Shown piece after piece: positions 38,881 through 51,312 of a stretch of DNA of 64,000 bases (positions are counted from its first letter, which is position 1; each line of letters begins with the position of its first letter). This stretch comes from Topomyia yanbarensis (Eukaryota > Arthropoda > Insecta > Diptera > Culicidae): contig NC_080672.1 of NCBI RefSeq assembly GCF_030247195.1, forward strand, positions 247,737,209 through 247,801,208. The letters run 5' to 3'. Position numbers and translations under genes: made by a program. Below the pieces are notes generated by a model. The model did not search any database. It was given only the letters and a program-made list of their open reading frames with translations, and was not told the DNA's origin.

Positions 38881-41013
38881 TAAAGTATGTTCGCCACCAT
38901 CCGCCTCTTCATCTTACACTCCAGGACGTACCGCCTATGAAGTTTTCGAGCCACGCGCCCACCGTGTGTTACAATTATAAGCGGGCCGACTATAGCAGCA
39001 TTTTGAATATTTTACAAAATATTAACTGGGATTCTGTGCTAAGCAAGGATGATGTGAACTCCGCCGCTGAAACGTTCTGCCTAATGAGCTACCTTATCGA
39101 TCGTCATGTCCCAAAGTGTAATCAACGAAGTGATCAATCCCCCTGGCAGACAGCCGAGCTACGTCAGCTAAAAACTGCGAAAAGAGCAGCATTACAAAAG
39201 TTTACCAAACGCCGTACCTTGTCACTGAGAGCTTATTATGTAAGGCTCAATAACGATTTTAAAAAACTAAACAGTTTTTGTTTTTCAAACTATCAACGAA
39301 AAATGCAACGTAAGCTTAAGTCGGATCCTAAATCGTTTTGGAGATACGTCAATGACCAGCGGAAAGAAACCGGCTTGCCTTCTGCAATGTTTTTGAATGG
39401 CGAAGCTGGTCATGATTCACAAGCCATATGCAAATTGTTCGCCTCTAAATTTGCGAGTGTGTTCGTCAGTGAGACATTGTCCTCGCAGCAGATTGACGTT
39501 GCAGCTAGCGGCGTGGCCCAACTCGAACGGTCAGTGAATGAGATTCGTGTAGAGCACTCGGATATTGTATCAGCAGCATCCAAGCTTAAAGCATCGTTAT
39601 CTCCCGGGCCAGATGGTGTCCCTGCTGTGTTTTTGAAAAAGTGTATATCTGGTTTGGTGGAACCACTCTGTCAACTATTCAAAATGTCACTGACAACCGC
39701 GATTTTTCCTCAATTGTGGAAAGCAGCTTTCATCTTTCCTGTCCACAAAAAAGGTGATAAGAGGAACATTGACAATTATAGAGGAATTTCTGCGCTCTGT
39801 GCCATTTCCAAGCTCTTTGAGTTAGTCGTGGTGGAGTCAGTGTTTTTTCACTGTAAGGAATATATTTCTAAAGACCAACATGGATTCATGCCGAATCGAT
39901 CGACGTCGACGAATCTACTATCTCTAACCTCTTTTGTGTCCGAAGGGTTCGATGCGAATCAACAAACTGATGTTATATATACTGACTTATCTGCAGCTTT
40001 TGACAAAATCAATCACGATATCGCAATCGCTAAATTGGAAAAACTTGGCTTCAGTGGATCACTCCTGCGATGGTTCCAATCCTATCTCGTTGGCCGTCAA
40101 CTCAGTGTGAACATAGGTGATGCATACTCCAAACTATTCTCCGCAACGTCTGGAATTCCGCAAGGAAGTCATCTCGGACCTTTGATATTCACTCTCTATT
40201 TCAACGATGTAAACTATCAGCTGAAAGGGCCACGGTTGTCGTATGCAGATGACCTGAAAATTTTCAACAGAATTAAGAGCCGAACGGACGCACTTTATTT
40301 GCAGCAGCAATTTGACACTTTCAGCAGATGGTGTGAAAACAACCGAATGAATCTGAATCCGGCGAAATGTTCTGTGATATCGTTCTCCAGAAAAAAGGAT
40401 CCCATTGAGTTTGAATATAACTTGTCTGGAGCTCTTGTTTCCCGGGTGAGCTCCGTTAAGGATCTTGGAGTGCTGTTAGATTCGAAACTTACATTTAAGA
40501 ATCACATTTCGTATGTTGTTGGTAAAGCATCGCGAAGCCTGGGCTTCATCTTCCGTACGGCTAAATCCTTCACAGACATTTATTGTCTCAAAAGCCTCTA
40601 CTGCTCTTTAGTGCGCTCCACGCTGGAGTATTGTTCGTCAGTCTGGAACCCGAATTACATGAACAGCAGCGATCGAATTGAAGGCGTTCAACGAAAATTT
40701 ATACGGTATGCTCTTCGACGCCTGCCTTGGCGCGATCCTTTTCGTCTACCAAGCTACGAAAGTCGGTGTCAACTCATCCAGCTCGATACCCTTCAGCGCC
40801 GTAGAGAAACTGCAAGAGCCTTATTCATCTCTGATCTTCTGTCAGGACGCATCGATTCTCCAGATTTATTAGAGCGAGTCAACATCCAAGCAAGGTCCAG
40901 AACGTTACGCGGAAACGTTCTTCTGAGAGTGCCGTTTCGACGAACTATTCAAACAGCTAATGCCGCTATCACGGGACTACAACGGCTCTTCAATCGTGTG
41001 TCGCACCTGTTCG
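38877..41013 (+). pseudogene. CR1-type LINE: reverse transcriptase region of ORF2
   Basis: The frame carries RT blocks in order: LSPGPDGVPAVFLKK, FPVHKKGDKRNIDNYRGISA, DQHGFMPNRST, YTDLSAAFDKINH (first catalytic Asp), GIPQGSHLGPLIF and the catalytic box LSYADDLKIF. The CR1 C-terminal segment follows (KCSVISFSRKKDP, KDLGVLLDSKLTF, LVRSTLEYCSSVWNP, then PFRRT...FNRV). RT makes the cDNA directly at the nicked chromosome. At 41013 it is cut by the hAT-like element. Frame and sequence resume at 46384 for the last 20 or so codons. The 46 codons read beyond 41013 belong to the hAT end and are not LINE sequence. Confidence 0.92.
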
Positions 41014-42107
41014 TAGGGATGGGCGATACTAGTATCGATACTGACGGTATCGATACTTTTCTACTAAGTATCGAGTATTTTTGTATCGATACTTCCATGT
41101 GCCATAAAGTATCGGTATCGATACTTTCTGAACGATACTTGCGCGTGGTATCGCTTGATTTTTTTTCTCTTTCGAGCATAAAAATCAAACTGGGGCTCTC
41201 CTCTGTAAACGTCGGATAAAAAAAACTTCAGTATCAAAACCGCAAAATTATATCCGATTCTTACAAAGAAGTATTGTTTAATCGTGAACGTCAAAATATA
41301 TGCAAGCCCCTGCCTACGTGTTATTTATTTTAACCGGTTCTTATACTAGAGGTTCAAGTCAGCCTAGTTTTGCGGTTGAGAACTCTTTAAGTGATTCTTA
41401 TGCGGAAAGATCTAAGTCCGATTTTTACGTTTGAAGTTTATTTCCGATTTTTACATTCTATTATATTTAAAGTGTAACGAAGCATGTTCTGTCCCTGCGT
41501 CTTTTATTTTCGGTCGTTGAATCAAAGTTTCCATTCCGGACTTTCGAGTTGAAGCCTGCGGTCAAACAGTAAATTCTGGATAAATATGTGAAATGGGTAT
41601 AACGCAAATGAGAGCCTCTCTGTGTTTACTCCCTTTTCCGTCACTAACTGGGAAACATTGCGCAAAGATGATTCAAGAGTAGTCGAGAAAGGTACCGTTG
41701 GAATAAGAATAAATTGGCTCAATGTTCGCATTCCTCGCGTTATTCGGAAACTAGGTACCACGACTCCATCCTTTTATGAATTCTTTCTACAATATGTTCG
41801 TAGTATATTTTAAAACAAACGTCAACATACTGGAAAATAAAGAATACTTTCCAGAATGTCTATCCAGGACACTTTCCAGGACGTCTAACCAGATAAAACC
41901 AATGATTTGGTTCCATTTCTCATGGAATTTACGTCCGATTTTCACAAACTTGAATTCAAATAAAAGATTCAATATTACCATAAAATTTATATTAGATTCC
42001 ATTCCGAACTCAGCTTTGATTCTGGTCATAGGTTGGCAGTCATATAGGCTTTTCTCATATAAACGGCATGGTAGCTAATTGGTACAAAACCAATTAAAAT
42101 AGGTATT

Positions 42108-42655
42108 TTTGCCTTTCTCATATAGAAAGGTTATGCAATCACTCTAAAAATCGTCAACCTAATCCCGGCCCGGAGTGCCGAATGTCATATGCCATTCGAC
42201 TCAGCTCGTCGAGATCGGAAAATGTATGTGTGAGTGTATGTGTGTGCGTATGTGTGTATGTGGAAAAAATGTCACCTCTGTTTCTCAGAGATGGCTGGAC
42301 CGCTTTGCACAAATCTGGTCTCAAATGAAAGGTACAACCTTTCCATCGGCTGCTATTGAATTTTTTGTTGATTGGACTTCTGGTTCCGGAATTACCGGTT
42401 GAAGAGTGCGACCACACAGCAAATTCCCATATAAACTGAAATGAAAAATTCTCTAAGGTGGGAGTAGGGGAAAATTTCCAAATCGAATTTGTATTTTTGA
42501 TGCCAAATGTCTTTAAAATAAATGAAACGTCGAGATTTGATATAATCTCGAAAAAATTTTTTTTGGCGAAGATTGACTTTTTTGGACTTTGGCAGCTTTT
42601 TGCCTTTCTCATATAGAAAGGTTATGCAATTACTCTAAAAATCGTCAAGCTAATG
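42108..42655 (+). repeat. ~490-bp direct repeat spacing, culicine-type repeat
   Basis: TTGCCTTTCTCATATAGAAA, followed by GGTTATGCAATCACTC and AAAAATCGTCAA, occurs at 42108-42158 and again at 42598-42650. In between is a TGTGTGTATGTG-rich run and the word TTTCTCAGAGATGGCTG. I recall this repeat type as common in culicine mosquito genomes but cannot confirm the family name. The spacing suggests the junction of two tandem units or a long terminal direct repeat. Confidence 0.6.
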
Positions 42656-44879
42656 CCGGTCGATTCTTTTTTTACTTTTTTAGGCGTAGGTAGGAGTATC
42701 CAGTGAGGGGTTGCTACTTAAAAATTGAAACTAGTTTAAAATTTCTTAACAAGTTGAATATTTTCGGCAGGGTCCGGACCCCCCGGATCCTCTTCTTTGA
42801 TCCGCCGCTGGTTTCAAGCGATGTTTCAGTGTTGACACATAGCATCTCAAGATCGTGGCTGTCGATCCATGGTATGTATGTGCAAATCGTACTGAATGTG
42901 TAATATACATTTCCACCATTTATTGAACATAACCAGCCATGGAATCGTAGTTTGGACAAATGAGAAAGGCACAATTGCACCACTATGTGGATTAAAACAG
43001 GTTTTGGACACAATGTATCGACAATGCCGGAAGTTCCGGTGGAAATGACCTTATGGCAAAAATAAAGTCGCATTATACCATTTCACCATAGACTCCTATC
43101 GAATTTCATAATTTTATATTCCGGAAAAATGAACTGTGTTGTCTTGGTCAATTATGGAATATCTATATAAGTCAGATCCATAAATTTTCCCAAGGCCAAT
43201 ATTAAAACCATATTGAAAATTTTGAGCGCCAACGAGTTTTGGTGTTTGAAGCAATCATAGGCACAATACTTGGCAATAAGAATTCTTCCTACGAGTTACG
43301 TGCAACACCATCATGGCCAACCCAAGTCTGAACCCACAGCCATTGATTTTGATAAATGATTTATTTGTTTATTTATTAATTTTTTGTTTGTTTGTTTATT
43401 TATTAAGGTTTTAACCCCAACGACCATTCGACTTTTCTGAATATAATATGCAGTTCAGGAAATAAATTACAATTCATCAAAACTAATGGAGCCATATATT
43501 GTTGCTGCCATCTATTGCGAGCGCACGCTTTCCGTTTCTTGAATTAATTTCTTTCTTGGTTAGGAGCAATGGTCAGATTGGCCCTCTGCAGCTTGCTGAT
43601 TATTCCATTTGCCTTCTCTCTCACTCGTGTTTACGTCCATGTCGCCGTCGCTGGAGCTTTGATTTTCGCTGTTACATGTTTGGTACTTTTTGTGTTTTCG
43701 GATGACTTTGACATAGCCGTCTTATTGAGAAAATTTCGAAACTTGAGTCGGTCGGTTCGTCGCGTGTGAAGTGAAAAACTCTTCCATAAATTGCTGCCAT
43801 TTCGGGACGTTTCTGAGTGTTTATTAGCTGGGAAAAAGTACCAAAGGATCGTCGGACAATATGGGATACGTTGAAGAAAATAGATTCCTGACGTGGGACG
43901 ACTCATAAAAGCGTTTTTCGAAGGTTTTTCTTCCTCGCAGAAGCATCATCAGGAGGGGAGACAAACGGAACGTACGAATATAACGAATACACCTCCACGT
44001 CCGTTGCTCATCACTTCTGTACGAACGCTGTTGCTGCGAACGAGAGTGTGAGAAGAACCAAGCTATTACAAAAGCGAGACGGACGAACCCACTGAAAAGT
44101 GGGTAGTATGCACACTACACGGAGAGCTTTATTTGATCATCGATGGCAGTTTTTTGCCTGTCTCGTTCTTTCCGCTGTAGAATTTGTGCGTTGGGCGTAT
44201 TCAGCCTGTTAACTCGTTGGGTGCTTGCTGGAGGTGTATTCTGTGGGGTGCATGGGAATCGCGGCGAAGTGTGAGCGACGTGAGTAGGGGCTGTGTGGGC
44301 TCTGCGTGTTTTTGTTCCTCGGTGCATACTGAAACAGACATATGCAGACCTTCCATGTTTTCTATTTCGGCCTCTTATTCTGCTGTGATTTTTATGTATT
44401 TTCTAGAGTATACTTCAGGTGAGTATTCGTCAGGTGGATGGACCGAGTATATCCAATGCGTGCGGTGAGGATGGAGGGATATGCTATCGAAGACTGCATG
44501 AAGTTCTCTGTGTATCATTGGTAAAATAGAAAAACTGGTATATTTTTCTATACATATAATCTAATTTATATATGAATTATATTATATTCAATTAAATACA
44601 CTAAATACGTGTCAATTTCTTACGTCATGCAAGGAATCGAAAGTCTTATTGTAATGTTAAAATCCATTTGATACAAACATTACATTAAGGCGGGGCTGGT
44701 TGATGGAACGATTGCCTCGGAAAACGGTTTGCCCTGTATACGAAATGGTTAATGGATTTAGCAAATCAATTGAGCTAGCACCTACCCAAACCCTGGAATT
44801 AAATTATTTGCATGCATGAATCTTTTTTCTGTAAACCGCCGCCAGCCAGTGGGAGATGGGATAGGTTTCACACACACAT
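42656..44879. other. unassigned interior of hAT-like element
   Basis: It contains TTTATTTGTTTATTTATTAA-type runs at 43362-43405 (possibly the poly-A-like tail of a minus-strand LINE) and short frames without domains. The words AACATAGCCAACCATGGAATC (45972 region) and AACCAGCCATGGAATC (42929 region) recur, so old repeats are present. Confidence 0.35.
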
Positions 44880-45640
44880 ACACACATACACTTTGCATAG
44901 CCGTCTTATTTCTTGTTTATTTCTTCCCTAGGTATGTTAACTATTAGCTTGGCGATATCGTGGAATATTGTTCGTCCGGTATTAATTTGTTGGCCAGCTG
45001 TCTGTGGTGTATCAGCAGATGTCGAAGGCTGTTTGGCGGTGTTGGTTTCAGAAGAGATGAATTCTTTAATTATTTTGGTACTTGGCTTACCGTAGTGTGC
45101 CGTCTGATTACAGAACTGACACGTGGGCGTCTGCCTAGAATATGTGCATAGGATATGATCCACCCTCGAAAGTCCAGTAAGACGGTATAGGTTGGTTCAG
45201 CCGCATTCGCACCACCCGAACACCGTTGAGAATGCCAGGGAAAAAAGTTTCTCCAAAGGGCCATTTGTGACGGATTCCACTTCTCCATACTGCTATATGA
45301 ATCTTTTAATATAATCAGTACTAGTGCGAGGTGGCAAATCGTGAAGGCGAATTTCTGTCAGATCAAGGTCCATATACACGGGCATTTTGTTTTTGACGTT
45401 TTGATATTCTCCGTCGTGTTGCATGTTGTTCTTCGCTACGAAGCTTTCTGCCTCGGCTAAGGAGTTAAACGTTATTAGCCCTACTTGTCTCGTATGATAT
45501 AGTTGTATGTGTGAAATTTCTGTAAGAACAAGTTCCATTTTCACCTTGATTAACTGTTCCACCTCGCGCACTGTAGCTCTAAGACGGGTCTGCCAAAAGT
45601 CAATCGCGATTGTGTTTTCTCGTAATGGGAGAATTATATA
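44880..45640 (-). pseudogene. LINE ORF1 (gag-like) fragment, second copy
   Basis: On the minus strand an RRM-like or coiled region (EVEQLIKVKMELVLTEI, then MPVYMDLDLTEIRLHDLPP) is followed by a frameshifted YGEVESVTNGP...NFFPW part and then by a CCHC-like knuckle, TCQFCNQTAHYGKP, with Ser where the final Cys is expected. A Thr/Gln-rich tail ends IPREEINKK. It matches the fragment at 5900-6610 block for block. ORF1 proteins bind the element RNA. Frame breaks near 45070-45290 and the changed knuckle show decay. It lies inside the hAT-like element, with no RT next to it. Confidence 0.75.
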
Positions 45641-46250
45641 TATGTTACGCGTACACGTTATAGCGGCGCGGGTGGTATTGTTTGTTTGTATGCTATTAGC
45701 AAGCGGTGCGCTTTTTGACTTCAGATCTGTGCGAAAATGAGATAAGGAAGCAGATTGATCTCTACGATACTATTGCTCTTCCCTTATGAGGCACGGACAT
45801 CAGAAAATTGTTTTATGGAAACAGCACGAGGAACACCACCGACCCATTGTAATCCAATTTATTCTTTTAAAATTAAACCATTTGAAATTAATATTATATT
45901 GCTTGGCTTTGCAGTCCACGATTAGTGATGGTTAAAAAAATTGTGACAGTCCAATACAAATATTTTAAAGTTATAGTAAACATAGCCAACCATGGAATCC
46001 TAGTGAAAGGTACTATTGCATAGTAAACTAAAACGGGTACATCTTTTCTGTTGATGACATAATGTATTCTTTACAGTTTCTAATGTTTGTTTTTCCTCAT
46101 TTCATTTTCAAATTTTGCAGTTTCCCATTTTTTTAAATTTCAGAATAAATTATCATTTTGGATTATTGTAGGTTTCTCCAATTAACATTCATAGATAAAC
46201 ACAACTTTTTTTTTTAAAAATTACAGATTTTAACAAATTTTAAATATGCA
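45641..46250. other. unassigned interior of hAT-like element
   Basis: No gene or defined repeat ends were recognised before the right subterminal GTATCGATAC-rich block (46255-46383). Confidence 0.35.
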
Positions 46251-46383
46251 TTTGTTTATTACCGATCGATAGTATTGAAAGTATCGATACTTTTCCTCCG
46301 ATACATCGATACTCAGTATCGTAATAATCCAAAGTATCGCGATACCGAAGTATCGATACTTTTTTCAGTATCGCCCATCCCTA

Positions 46384-46526
46384 CCTGTTCGACTTTCATT
46401 TGTCTCGGATAACTTTAAGAAAGCGATTCCTGCAGTTTTTTAAATGTAATTAATTTAAGTTTCCATCATTGGGGCCGAGTGCGGCCTGTTGATGCGTGCG
46501 ATAAATAAATAAATAAATAAATAAAT
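46384..46526 (+). pseudogene. CR1-type LINE: 3' end with (AAAT)n tail
   Basis: After the repeated CCTGTTCG, the ORF2 frame resumes and stops within about 20 codons (HLSRITLRKRFLQFF...). A short 3' UTR follows, with GCGGCCTGTTGATGCGTGCG. The tail is ATAAATAAATAAATAAAT to 46526, a short tandem tail as in CR1-clade LINEs rather than plain poly-A. Confidence 0.85.
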
Positions 46527-47154
46527 CCACATTGCGACTTTTCAGCCATGCGCCACCGGGTCGTGCGTTGAATTACGTGCCCATCTAGTTTGCATCAGTG
46601 CGAGTGAGAAAACATTTTGAAGTTTATTTTTGTTTCGACCGCACTCGTGTGCATTCCATATAGCAACAACTCGACGAAATGCTAAATTATCTCGCGATAG
46701 ACAACACTTCCAATTTACTCGGCGCTGGAACAAAGACAATTTTTACATGAAGTTGAAAATATTTTCATACTTAGGCTACATAGTCTGTTACTCGGTTAGA
46801 CTTCGAAAAGAGACATTTCCACATTAATCCGCACACCGCGCTACCGGATCTCTCGGAAACCTGTAGAACTTCAGTTCTGGATAATATGTTTGAATTCGTC
46901 TGCCAGAAAATGCCTTGCACTTCATAATTACAGACGGACGTTATGGAAAGAAAGCGGTATCTCGAGAAAATAAAAAAAAAACAACACAGTAAACAATCGT
47001 CGTTTTACGTTTTATATCACAATACGACAACACTTCCAAGCAGCCCTTTAGTACTTTTAGTTTCCAAGCCGAACGTTTGCCAATGTCACTTTCGTCCAAT
47101 CACGAGCTGGTTCAGAATTGGTTCAAAACCAGGGGACAGAGCTGGCGGATCCTA
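46527..47154. other. unassigned right part of the 11.6-kb insertion
   Basis: Short frames only. The last bases (GAGCTGGCGGATCCTA) match, in reverse, the word at 36858-36877. Confidence 0.4.
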
Positions 47155-47589
47155 CACACAGAAAAAAAATATTGCTAAAAGTAAAGCGGACCCTACACGA
47201 GCAGAAATATTGACAATAAATCATATATTGATCAATATATTGATAGTGTAAGGTCATCTTGAAAATATTGATTTTGTAGAATTTGAATGGGATTGATGGA
47301 TTGAAGCAGTCAAATATATTGACATATTTATTGACAATATTTCTGTTTCGTGTAGTGTCCGCTTAAGAGTGTTCCGCTCTTAGCAAAAAACAACTAACGC
47401 CAACTATTGGGTTGAAAGTAAAACTTTTAAATTAATCAAGAATAATAATCAAAGTAAAAGTTTTCCTTTTAAGCAAATGAAGAATAGTACTCAAAACAAA
47501 AGTTTTATTTTTAAACTAAGAGTATGCGTTGGTTGTTTTTTGCTAAGAGTGAAAAACTCTTATTTTTACCAATATTTTTTTTCTGTGTG
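47155..47589. mobile_element. MITE with CACACAG ends and TA duplication
   Basis: The left end CACACAGAAAAAAAATATTG and the right end CAATATTTTTTTTCTGTGTG are perfect inverses. TA lies outside both (47153-47154 and 47590-47591). Removing the element restores GGATCCTATCCTAGG, which is exactly the inverse of sequence at 36852-36867, so the insertion point is confirmed. About 180 bp of its length is another MITE. Confidence 0.9.
47184..47364. mobile_element. AGCGGACCC MITE copy G, nested in the CACACAG MITE
   Basis: The ends AAGCGGACCCTACACGAGC and CGTGTAGTGTCCGCTT and the ATTGATCAATATATTGAT core match the cluster at 19538-20648. It sits after TAAAAGT inside the left arm of the surrounding MITE. 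Confidence 0.88.
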
Positions 47590-47604
47590 TATCCTAGGCC
47601 CTAA

Positions 47605-49110
47605 CCATAATCGCACTCCATCACCGAGCAAAAAGCATCTGAGAATTTCATAAGTCTCGGCATATGAACCAGCCTTCTGACGATGCCATTGAACGCTTCA
47701 GAATGTCATAGGCAGGCTTATGAATTCATTTATCTTTATTCATGCACTCCATAGACGTACAAATAATGTATTTCATAAAACAGTCTTATGACTTCGCTCC
47801 AATATATGCGTTTAAGAATTTCATAAGTTTTTCTCATGAAACCCATATGAGATCTGTTATTGATTCTATAAAATTATATTGTTTTTCATAAACGTCACTT
47901 TTGTGAAAAGTTCATAATTGTTTCTTATGAATTCAGTATTGGCCTGGACGTCCAAAGGAGCTAATAGTTTCAGGCCAGCACTTTTTGGTTACCGCTGTTT
48001 GAAACAAAAGAAGTGAGAATTTTAGTCAAATTGCAACAAAATTTAAAATAATTGTTTTTTATTTTATTCAATAAATTACTGTGAGCATTAAATCAGTTTC
48101 CATGGTTATGATTTTTACAGAAGATATCCAATATTTTGAAATGAAATCAGTTGTGTATATAATTATTGTCTGACACGTATTTCATAATTATCAAAATCAT
48201 TTGAGAAGTAAGAATCATTATCATTCAGTTGTCAAGTCCAGTTTCCCAGTTATCTAAGCCCAGTTCCCCAGGAAATATTGACGAAACGTTGCTCATTATT
48301 TACAAATTTTTATATTTAATGGGAGTTTTCTCTTCAATCTTCTGAAGGCATCTGCACTTGGCGGTTCATTTGTCCCGAATTTAGTTCTACAAGATGAGAA
48401 CACGAATGAACTCATTATGAATTACGCTCATGTTTTACAATTCTCGGTGGTTTCTTTACTTTGTCAGTTGCGTGAGTTCGAGTGCAAAAGGTGCCCATCT
48501 GTTACATTCAAACTCACGTAACTCCCGCATGTGAACAAACCACCGAAAATTGTCAAACGAAGTTCATCCGGCTCATTTTGGGGTTATGTTGGTTGGTGTA
48601 AAACCTAATATCATCTAAAGGTTGATTTTTACTGTTGATTTTTTGTCTACTAAAAATGCTCGAGAAATATCAGCCATGTTCTATTTTTTATATAAATGCA
48701 CAATAATATCCATAAAAAAAACTTATGGCATTCATTCGATCATTGTGATGAATTTCATAAGACTGTTCTATGGAAATCATTATTACTACTATGTTTTCTG
48801 CTTATAAATGTCAGCAATTTTCATAAATGCGCACCTATGGCGTTCATTCGGACATTTTCATAAATTTCATAAGAGTGTCTCGTGAAAATAATAAGAAATG
48901 GATTTGGAAAATTTCCCCTCCAAATCATAAGACAGACTTATAAAATCCATTTAAAATCCTTATGTCAGAAAGTCATAAGACGTTTTTATGGAAATTCAAA
49001 GTAAATTTTGCTCGGTGATGGTGTTTTATCGATGCCTAACATTAAGTGGCAGTTCTACAGTCTTCTACACGCTAAAATTAATTTATTGATATTCAATCCC
49101 AATTTTAACG
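47605..49110 (-). repeat. copia 5' LTR, outer pieces (47605-47621 and 49020-49110)
   Basis: CCATAATCGCACTCCAT at 47605 and GGTGTTTTATCGATGCCTAA at 49020 are contiguous in the 3' LTR at 31323. The 1.4 kb between them is a separate element. The last bases TTTTAACG, followed by TGTTC, mark the outer LTR end and the host target duplication. Confidence 0.88.
47622..49017. mobile_element. 1.4-kb TIR element inside the copia LTR
   Basis: The ends are CACCGAGCAAAA and TTTTGCTCGGTG, with AT on each side (47620-47621 and 49018-49019). The undisturbed LTR has a single AT at this point, so this is a clean insertion. The interior repeats TTTCATAAG and CTTATGA words many times in both orientations and has no transposase. 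The superfamily is unknown. The 2-bp AT duplication and the internal hexamer-like repeats are unusual. Confidence 0.85.
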
Positions 49111-49314
49111 TGTTCGACCCGAGCTCTGGTTCGCTACGTTAAGATTGTGTGTAGCAAGAGTAAGATGTTTCATCTGTAATTGACATACATTTGCATGTTT
49201 CTTTTTTTTCCTATCCATGCTTCGTAGTCGTAGCCCGACCAGGAGAAAATAACTGGGCAATAACCCGAGCATAATATTTTTTGGCATTCATACCAAAACT
49301 TAATATTAATTGAT

Positions 49315-49395
49315 TATTATACCTCATTGAGGTATTAAGCAGGTATTGAAGAAACATTTTTCAATACCTGCTTAATACCTCAATGAGGTATAATA
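49315..49395. repeat. perfect 36-bp inverted repeat with 9-bp loop
   Basis: The left arm (49315-49350, starting TATTATACCTCATTGAGGTA) and the right arm (49360-49395) are exact inverses. Each arm also contains the internal palindrome TACCTCATTGAGGTA. Related TACCTTATTGAATACCTTCA words follow near 49449-49470, so it may be part of a larger foldback element. Confidence 0.92.
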
Positions 49396-51294
49396 CTTTA
49401 TTTTAGTATTGTTTATGTATTCCAGTTATTTTTACAAATACTAAAGCAATACCTTATTGAATACCTTCATAGAGTGAATTTTATTATTGGAAGGTTGAGA
49501 AATGTTTTATTATTATTCAGGTATTACAACAACTCGTTTCATTATCAAATAGTTATTTGTAGAACATGTCTGTGTTATTTTTTTTTTGTATTTTATCTCT
49601 TATGTAGAGCTCATTAATACCATATTTCGGTAAACAGTCGTTGGTATTGATAAATTTAGTATTCCGCAGTTATTTTCTTCTGCTCGGGAGGGGGGTCATG
49701 GCGAGAGGGTTCTTATTGGATTTTGCACTTTTTATCTTCCCTCTTCAACACGCGTTCTCACAGAATCGTACTGCTGGTGTTTTTTTCTTTCCTCTCATAT
49801 TTTGCGTCAAAGGTCACTGCACAGTGACGTCACGCATTAAATGTGACAGGTGGTGGTCCTATTGATTACATTTTGAACTTAGAGATTATTCGTATTCTCA
49901 AAATGATACATTGGTAAGCATTTGAAATATATTGGGAATCATGTTTTCGGAAGTATAAATGTTCTCTAGAACACCTTACAATTAAATTGTGCTATTCCCT
50001 ACTGTGGGAAAATGTATATGAATGTTCTAATAAGTGATCTAATTATTTGTTTATCAATTACTTCTTGTGTTCTCCGAATCGGTAAGTAGTTTTGCGGTAA
50101 AATTTCTTGGGAATTAATTTTTAGCACTAAGCTTATTTTAATGGCATCCAAAATTGTTAAGTCCAAACTGTAAACAGAGGGATCAGCACTTGTCAAATTT
50201 GTGAGGTTAGGGCATTTCATACAATGGTCAATTGTAACGTTTTGCTTTGTGCGCATGCTGTCGGTGGTGTACACACCCGATGTATGTATGCTTATAGGTG
50301 CATTGACGGTTGAACAAAGGTTTGCACATGCAAGTTAATACCATACGCTTCTGTTTTATACGTGAGACGAATAAGCTTTTCCGGGTCCATAGGAGTCTTT
50401 TTATATAAAGTTATGCGCCCTGATTGGCTGCATTAGGGAGTGGTCGCACTAACAGGGTTACAGTCTGACAGTCGGACCCATACTACCCGTACCCAGATGT
50501 TTTGGCATAATGTTTTACTACCCGTTATTTTGGCTTGTGTACTGATTTGAAATGTATGTCTCTCCAAGCGTGGTCAATTTGAATGGCGTGTGGCAACCGG
50601 TGACTGATACACTAATGGATCTAATGGATTTTTACTGCCGTGTCATGGTTGTCTTCTCTTTATTTTTATCTTGTTGGTATGTAGGAGATTTATGAATACG
50701 AATAGCTTATTGTGAATCACGTATACAAGCACTGTTTTTGAACTGAAGACTCATTAATTTCTTATTTATTAGCTTCCGTTGTCACAAGACGCCAAATCGC
50801 TTGTGTTGTTATTTTTACCCTAGAATGATGTCCTATCATGAAGGTACATTCGGCTCTTCCTTTCTCATATCCGCTTCTACATTCCCGTTCATATACCATA
50901 TTGTTTTTCTTCATTCGTAATTTACGAATTTGATTTGATTCTCCTTTAAAACGGAACCTATATGCGTCGACCTTTAGTACAAAAATACTGTCAACTATTT
51001 TGTGTTTTTGTACGTACTTCCTTATCATACCTAGTAGTCGGCACAATAATAAATTAACCGCGCAGAAACCATTGCTTAGAATCGACATTCTGTTCCCGCA
51101 TTCAACTGCCGTGGAAGTAACACGTTGCCCATTATTTTCCTATTATTTTTGCGATTCAGTATTAGTAAAAGTCCCCCTCCTACTACAAAACCATTATTTG
51201 TGTACAGTTTTAGCTATAGTACCTGACTTTTTTTTTATCTTAAAATACGTTTATTTAGGCCCAAATGCTGTAGCTTAACGAGGCCGATAATTCA
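49396..51294. other. unassigned sequence
   Basis: No gene or repeat ends were recognised. Short frames at 49641-49865, 50762-51088 and 51000-51278 carry no known domain. Confidence 0.35.
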
Positions 51295-51312
51295 TTTTTT
51301 TTTTTTTTATTT

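Larger units (their letters stand above)
41014..46383. mobile_element. 5.4-kb hAT-like element inside the CR1 LINE
   Basis: The ends are TAGGGATGGGCGATACT and its exact inverse. CCTGTTCG flanks both (41006-41013 and 46384-46391), an 8-bp duplication typical of hAT. Both subterminal regions are packed with GTATCGATAC words, which look like repeated transposase-binding sites. No transposase frame was found. The interior is a mixture of other repeats, including a LINE ORF1 fragment and a direct repeat at 42108-42650. The element is non-autonomous or badly decayed. Confidence 0.88.

Noticed and set aside
41014..41219. C-terminal 68 residues of the 760-codon LINE frame as part of the LINE protein
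   Set aside because: The 8-bp duplication places the hAT end at 41014, so these codons are translated transposon terminus. The true LINE C-terminus is at 46384.
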